Below, in pieces: positions 59,977 through 64,000 of a stretch of 64,000 nucleotides of DNA. A program made the translations under genes and the position numbers. The stretch is from contig NZ_JXDG01000007.1 of the NCBI RefSeq assembly GCF_000820515.1, forward strand, positions 40,921-104,920, given 5' to 3'. The notes under the pieces were generated by a model, which saw nothing but the letters and a program-made list of their open reading frames with translations, searched no databases and had not been told where the DNA came from. Each line of letters begins with the position of its first letter. Within the stretch, counting starts at the first letter, position 1. Source of the stretch: Pseudomonas batumici (lineage in GTDB: Bacteria > Pseudomonadota > Gammaproteobacteria > Pseudomonadales > Pseudomonadaceae).

Positions 59977-60897
59977 TCAACGGGTCGCCGCCAGGCTCTC
60001 GAGGAAACTTTCCAGTACCAGGTGCGGACGCCGGCCTTTGCGCGTCACCGAGGCCAGGCTCAGGTCATAGAAGCGGCTGCCGGCCTTGAGCGCGCGCAGC
60101 CGACCTTGCTGGACCCAGAGGCTGGCATAGTGGTCGGGCAGATAGCCGATATAGCGTCCGGTCAGGATCAGGAAGGCCATGCCTTCGCGGTCCGAGGCGC
60201 TGGCGGTGCAATTGAGCGCCTGATAATGCGCCTGGATCTCGGCCGGCAGGCGGAAGGTCGGGGCGATGGCATCCTGGGCGTTGAGACGGTCATCGTCCAG
60301 TTGCTTGTCGTCCACATAGAACAGCGGATGCCCCACCGCGCAGTAGAGCAGCGAACGCTCGCTGTACAGCGGTTGATATTCCAGGCCCGACAAGGCGCTG
60401 GCCTGGGGGACCACGCCGACATGCAGGCGGCCGTCGAGCACGCCCTGTTCGACCTCGTTGGGCGCGATCATGCGGATCTGGATCTGCACATCCGGCCCAC
60501 GCTCCTTCAACTGGGCCAGCGCATGGGTGATGCGCATATGGGGCAGGGTCACCAGGTTGTCGGTCAGGCCGATGGTCAGTTCGCCGCGCAGATGCTGGTG
60601 CAGGCCGTTGACCTCGGTGCGAAAACTTTCCAGGGCGCCCAGCAGTTGCAACGCCGAGTGATACACCTCGCGACCTTCCTCGGTCAGCGAGAACCCGGCT
60701 CGTCCGCGTTGGCACAGGCGCAGCCCGAGACGCTGCTCCAGATCGCTCATCTGCTGGCTGATGGCCGAGCGGCCGATACCGAGCACGGTTTCCGCCGCGG
60801 AAAAGCCGCCGCATTCCACCACGCTGCGAAAGATACGCAGCAAGCGGATATCAAAGTCGCTGACTTGGGCCAGGGGATCGGGACGGCGGCTGCTCAT
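59977..60897 (-). CDS. bauR: LysR regulator of beta-alanine catabolism
   Basis: 306 residues. LysR HTH (FDIRLLRIFRSVVECGGFSAAETVLGIGRSAISQQMSDLEQRLGLRLCQR) and a periplasmic-binding-protein-like effector domain. It is divergent from bauA; in P. aeruginosa bauR occupies the same position and activates bauABCD. The ATG at 60897 is preferred over an earlier in-frame start because the conserved sequence begins after it. Confidence 0.88.
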   Translation of the reverse strand: MSSRRPDPLAQVSDFDIRLLRIFRSVVECGGFSAAETVLGIGRSAISQQMSDLEQRLGLRLCQRGRAGFSLTEEGREVYHSALQLLGALESFRTEVNGLHQHLRGELTIGLTDNLVTLPHMRITHALAQLKERGPDVQIQIRMIAPNEVEQGVLDGRLHVGVVPQASALSGLEYQPLYSERSLLYCAVGHPLFYVDDKQLDDDRLNAQDAIAPTFRLPAEIQAHYQALNCTASASDREGMAFLILTGRYIGYLPDHYASLWVQQGRLRALKAGSRFYDLSLASVTRKGRRPHLVLESFLESLAATR

Positions 60898-60941
60898 GGC
60901 GGGGTCATATAGTTTAGTGATTGGCTGACTGAACATTAGAA

Positions 60942-60978
60942 AAGTTGCATTTCACCGACTTTATCGCCATGGCAACTT
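60942..60978. promoter_or_regulatory. Inverted repeat, candidate BauR site
   Basis: AAGTTGC (60942-60948) and GCAACTT (60972-60978) are exact inverted copies, 23 bp apart, in the 137-bp bauR-bauA gap. LysR regulators usually bind such symmetrical sites upstream of the divergent target gene. Confidence 0.5.
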
Positions 60979-61034
60979 AGCTGCAAGAACGCTTTCAACT
61001 CCTGCACTGCTTATTGCCCTGCGAGGTTTCGCCC

Positions 61035-62384
61035 ATGAACATGTCTGAAAACGCCCCGTCTTCCCTGGCCAGCCAGCTCAAGCTGGATGCCCACTGGATG
61101 CCCTACACCGCCAACCGCAACTTCCAGCGTGACCCGCGGCTGATCGTCGGCGCCGAAGGCAGTTGGCTGATCGATGACAAGGGCCGCAAGGTGTACGACT
61201 CGCTGTCCGGTCTGTGGACCTGCGGTGCCGGGCACACCCGCAAGGAAATCCAGGAAGCGGTCGCCAAGCAACTGGGCACCCTCGACTACTCGCCGGGCTT
61301 TCAATACGGTCACCCGCTGTCGTTCCAACTGGCGGAGAAAATCACCGCGCTGACGCCGGGCAATCTGAACCATGTGTTCTTCACCGACTCCGGCTCCGAG
61401 TGCGCCGACACCGCGGTGAAGATGGTGCGCGCCTACTGGCGCCTGAAAGGCCAGTCCACCAAGACCAAGATGATCGGTCGTGCCCGTGGTTATCACGGGG
61501 TGAATATCGCCGGCACCAGCCTGGGTGGCGTCAACGGCAACCGCAAGCTGTTCGGCCAGGCGATGATGGATGTCGATCATCTGCCCCACACCCTGTTGGC
61601 GAGCAATGCCTTCTCCCGTGGCATGCCGGAGCAGGGTGGGATCGCCTTGGCCGATGAGCTGCTCAAGCTGATCGAACTGCATGATGCGTCCAACATCGCG
61701 GCGGTATTCGTCGAGCCCCTGGCCGGTTCCGCCGGCGTGCTGGTGCCGCCACAGGGCTACCTCAAGCGCCTGCGGGAAATCTGCGACCAGCACAACATCC
61801 TGCTGGTGTTCGACGAAGTGATCACCGGTTTCGGTCGGACCGGCGCGATGTTCGGTGCCGACAGCTTTGGCGTGACCCCGGACCTGATGTGCATCGCCAA
61901 GCAAGTCACCAACGGCGCCATCCCGATGGGCGCGGTGATTGCCAGCAGCGAGATCTACCAGACCTTCATGAACCAGCCGACTCCCGAGTACGCCGTGGAG
62001 TTCCCCCACGGCTACACTTACTCGGCGCACCCGGTGGCGTGCGCGGCGGGCCTGGCGGCACTCGACCTGCTGCAAAAGGAAAACCTGGTGCAGAGCGTGG
62101 CCGAAGTTGCGCCGCACTTTGAAAATGCCTTGCACGGTTTGAAGGGCAGCAAGAACGTCATCGACATTCGCAACTACGGCCTGGCCGGCGCGATCCAGAT
62201 CGCTGCCCGTGACGGCGACGCCATCGTGCGTCCCTTCGAAGCCGGCATGGCCTTGTGGAAAGCCGGTTTCTACGTGCGCTTCGGCGGCGACACCCTGCAG
62301 TTCGGCCCAACCTTCAACAGCCAGCCGCAGGACCTTGATCGCCTGTTCGATGCGGTCGGTGAAGTGCTGAACAAGCTCGACTGA
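61035..62384 (+). CDS. bauA: Beta-alanine:pyruvate aminotransferase
   Basis: 449 residues, class-III (omega) aminotransferase. WMPYTANRNFQRDPRLIVGAEGSW and LWTCGAGHTRKEIQEAV are the omega-amino-acid:pyruvate transaminase N-terminus; VFDEVITGFGRTGAMFG and CIAKQVTNGAIPMGAV carry the PLP Asp and Lys. It converts beta-alanine and pyruvate to malonate semialdehyde and alanine. ATG at 61035 with GAGG about 9 nt upstream. Followed by the semialdehyde dehydrogenase gene. Confidence 0.94.
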   Translation: MNMSENAPSSLASQLKLDAHWMPYTANRNFQRDPRLIVGAEGSWLIDDKGRKVYDSLSGLWTCGAGHTRKEIQEAVAKQLGTLDYSPGFQYGHPLSFQLAEKITALTPGNLNHVFFTDSGSECADTAVKMVRAYWRLKGQSTKTKMIGRARGYHGVNIAGTSLGGVNGNRKLFGQAMMDVDHLPHTLLASNAFSRGMPEQGGIALADELLKLIELHDASNIAAVFVEPLAGSAGVLVPPQGYLKRLREICDQHNILLVFDEVITGFGRTGAMFGADSFGVTPDLMCIAKQVTNGAIPMGAVIASSEIYQTFMNQPTPEYAVEFPHGYTYSAHPVACAAGLAALDLLQKENLVQSVAEVAPHFENALHGLKGSKNVIDIRNYGLAGAIQIAARDGDAIVRPFEAGMALWKAGFYVRFGGDTLQFGPTFNSQPQDLDRLFDAVGEVLNKLD

Positions 62385-62420
62385 TCCTTCCTATATAGAA
62401 GGCCAACCTTAATTCCGTGC

Positions 62421-62442
62421 AGGAGCGAGGTGACTCGCTCCT
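62421..62442. repeat. Short inverted repeat, REP remnant
   Basis: AGGAGCGAG / CTCGCTCCT, 9-bp arms around 4 nt, resembling the head of a GCGAGC-type REP. It lies between bauA and bauC. Confidence 0.55.
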
Positions 62443-62468
62443 GTCTGCCCCTGTTCTGGAGCCCCGCA

Positions 62469-63962
<1,494 letters not shown>

Positions 63963-63987
63963 ACCGTCGGGGGGTGAACTCGGTCCC

Positions 63988-64000
63988 TGTAGGAGCTGGC
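63988..64000. repeat. REP element start, cut by window edge
   Basis: TGTAGGAGCTGGC is the head of another GCCGGC-type REP doublet that continues outside the window. Confidence 0.6.

Noticed and set aside
62430..62468. Upstream ATG extending bauC by 13 codons
   Set aside because: The extension overlaps a REP remnant and is unlike the family; the ATG at 62469 starts the conserved region.

Overview
The window looks like chromosomal DNA of a fluorescent Pseudomonas (P. fluorescens / P. protegens / P. chlororaphis type). Coding density and GC are high, extragenic REP elements of the Pseudomonas type separate many genes, and gene order matches Pseudomonas blocks remembered from P. aeruginosa: cobK-cbiD-cobL / cobG-cobH-cobI-cobJ; retS-purD-purH-fis-dusB ... 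prmA-accC-accB-aroQ ... chemoreceptor-gcbA-DUF2333-NUDIX-yciH-speA; and bauR/bauA/bauC. Recognition rests on protein motifs and order; no database search was possible.

Layout. 1-1.3 kb: copper-handling periplasmic genes (PCu(A)C chaperone between two DUF2946 proteins). 1.4-2.2 kb: a toxin-first type II toxin-antitoxin pair with a palindromic operator. 2.2-9.9 kb: divergent cobalamin (corrin ring) operons. 9.9-13.4 kb: a MarC membrane protein and the RetS hybrid sensor. 13.5-20.4 kb: purD, purH, fis, dusB, a DUF3426 membrane protein and prmA, all on the minus strand. 20.5-22.9 kb: accBC and aroQ. 23.0-26.7 kb: a chemoreceptor and the diguanylate cyclase GcbA. 27.0-31.3 kb (plus strand): DUF2333, NUDIX, yciH, speA.

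31.4-35.5 kb is the clearest accessory segment: a short VgrG and its DUF4123 adaptor with no recognisable effector, an inverted repeat of a REP-transposase-associated kind, an AT-rich beta-barrel gene and about 740 bp of AT-rich non-coding DNA. 35.5-45.4 kb mixes a MATE transporter, small membrane and lipoprotein genes, CmoM, a MazG-like pyrophosphohydrolase, a MaoC protein, an AraC regulator, a dCACHE chemoreceptor and a RIO kinase. 45.4-49.0 kb is a cytoplasmic copper-efflux module (cueR, copA, copZ and an unknown secreted protein) with two CueR-type promoters. 49-64 kb holds transporters, regulators, an adenine deaminase, a 336 bp gap with two perfect DnaA boxes, and the beta-alanine catabolic genes bauR-bauA-bauC.

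How it fits together. Two copper modules (periplasmic at the left end, CueR regulon at 45-49 kb) would cooperate in copper homeostasis. RetS and GcbA are both known lifestyle regulators (Gac/Rsm signalling and c-di-GMP). The Fis/DusB, purine and AccBC genes are housekeeping. BauA and BauC convert beta-alanine through malonate semialdehyde to acetyl-CoA. I see no tRNA, rRNA, CRISPR array or intact insertion sequence. No wholly new system is proven here; the best candidates for new biology are the effector-less VgrG/DUF4123 pair in its AT-rich insert, the remodelled ATP-binding domain of RetS, the unknown protein tied to the CueR promoters, and the DnaA-box gap.
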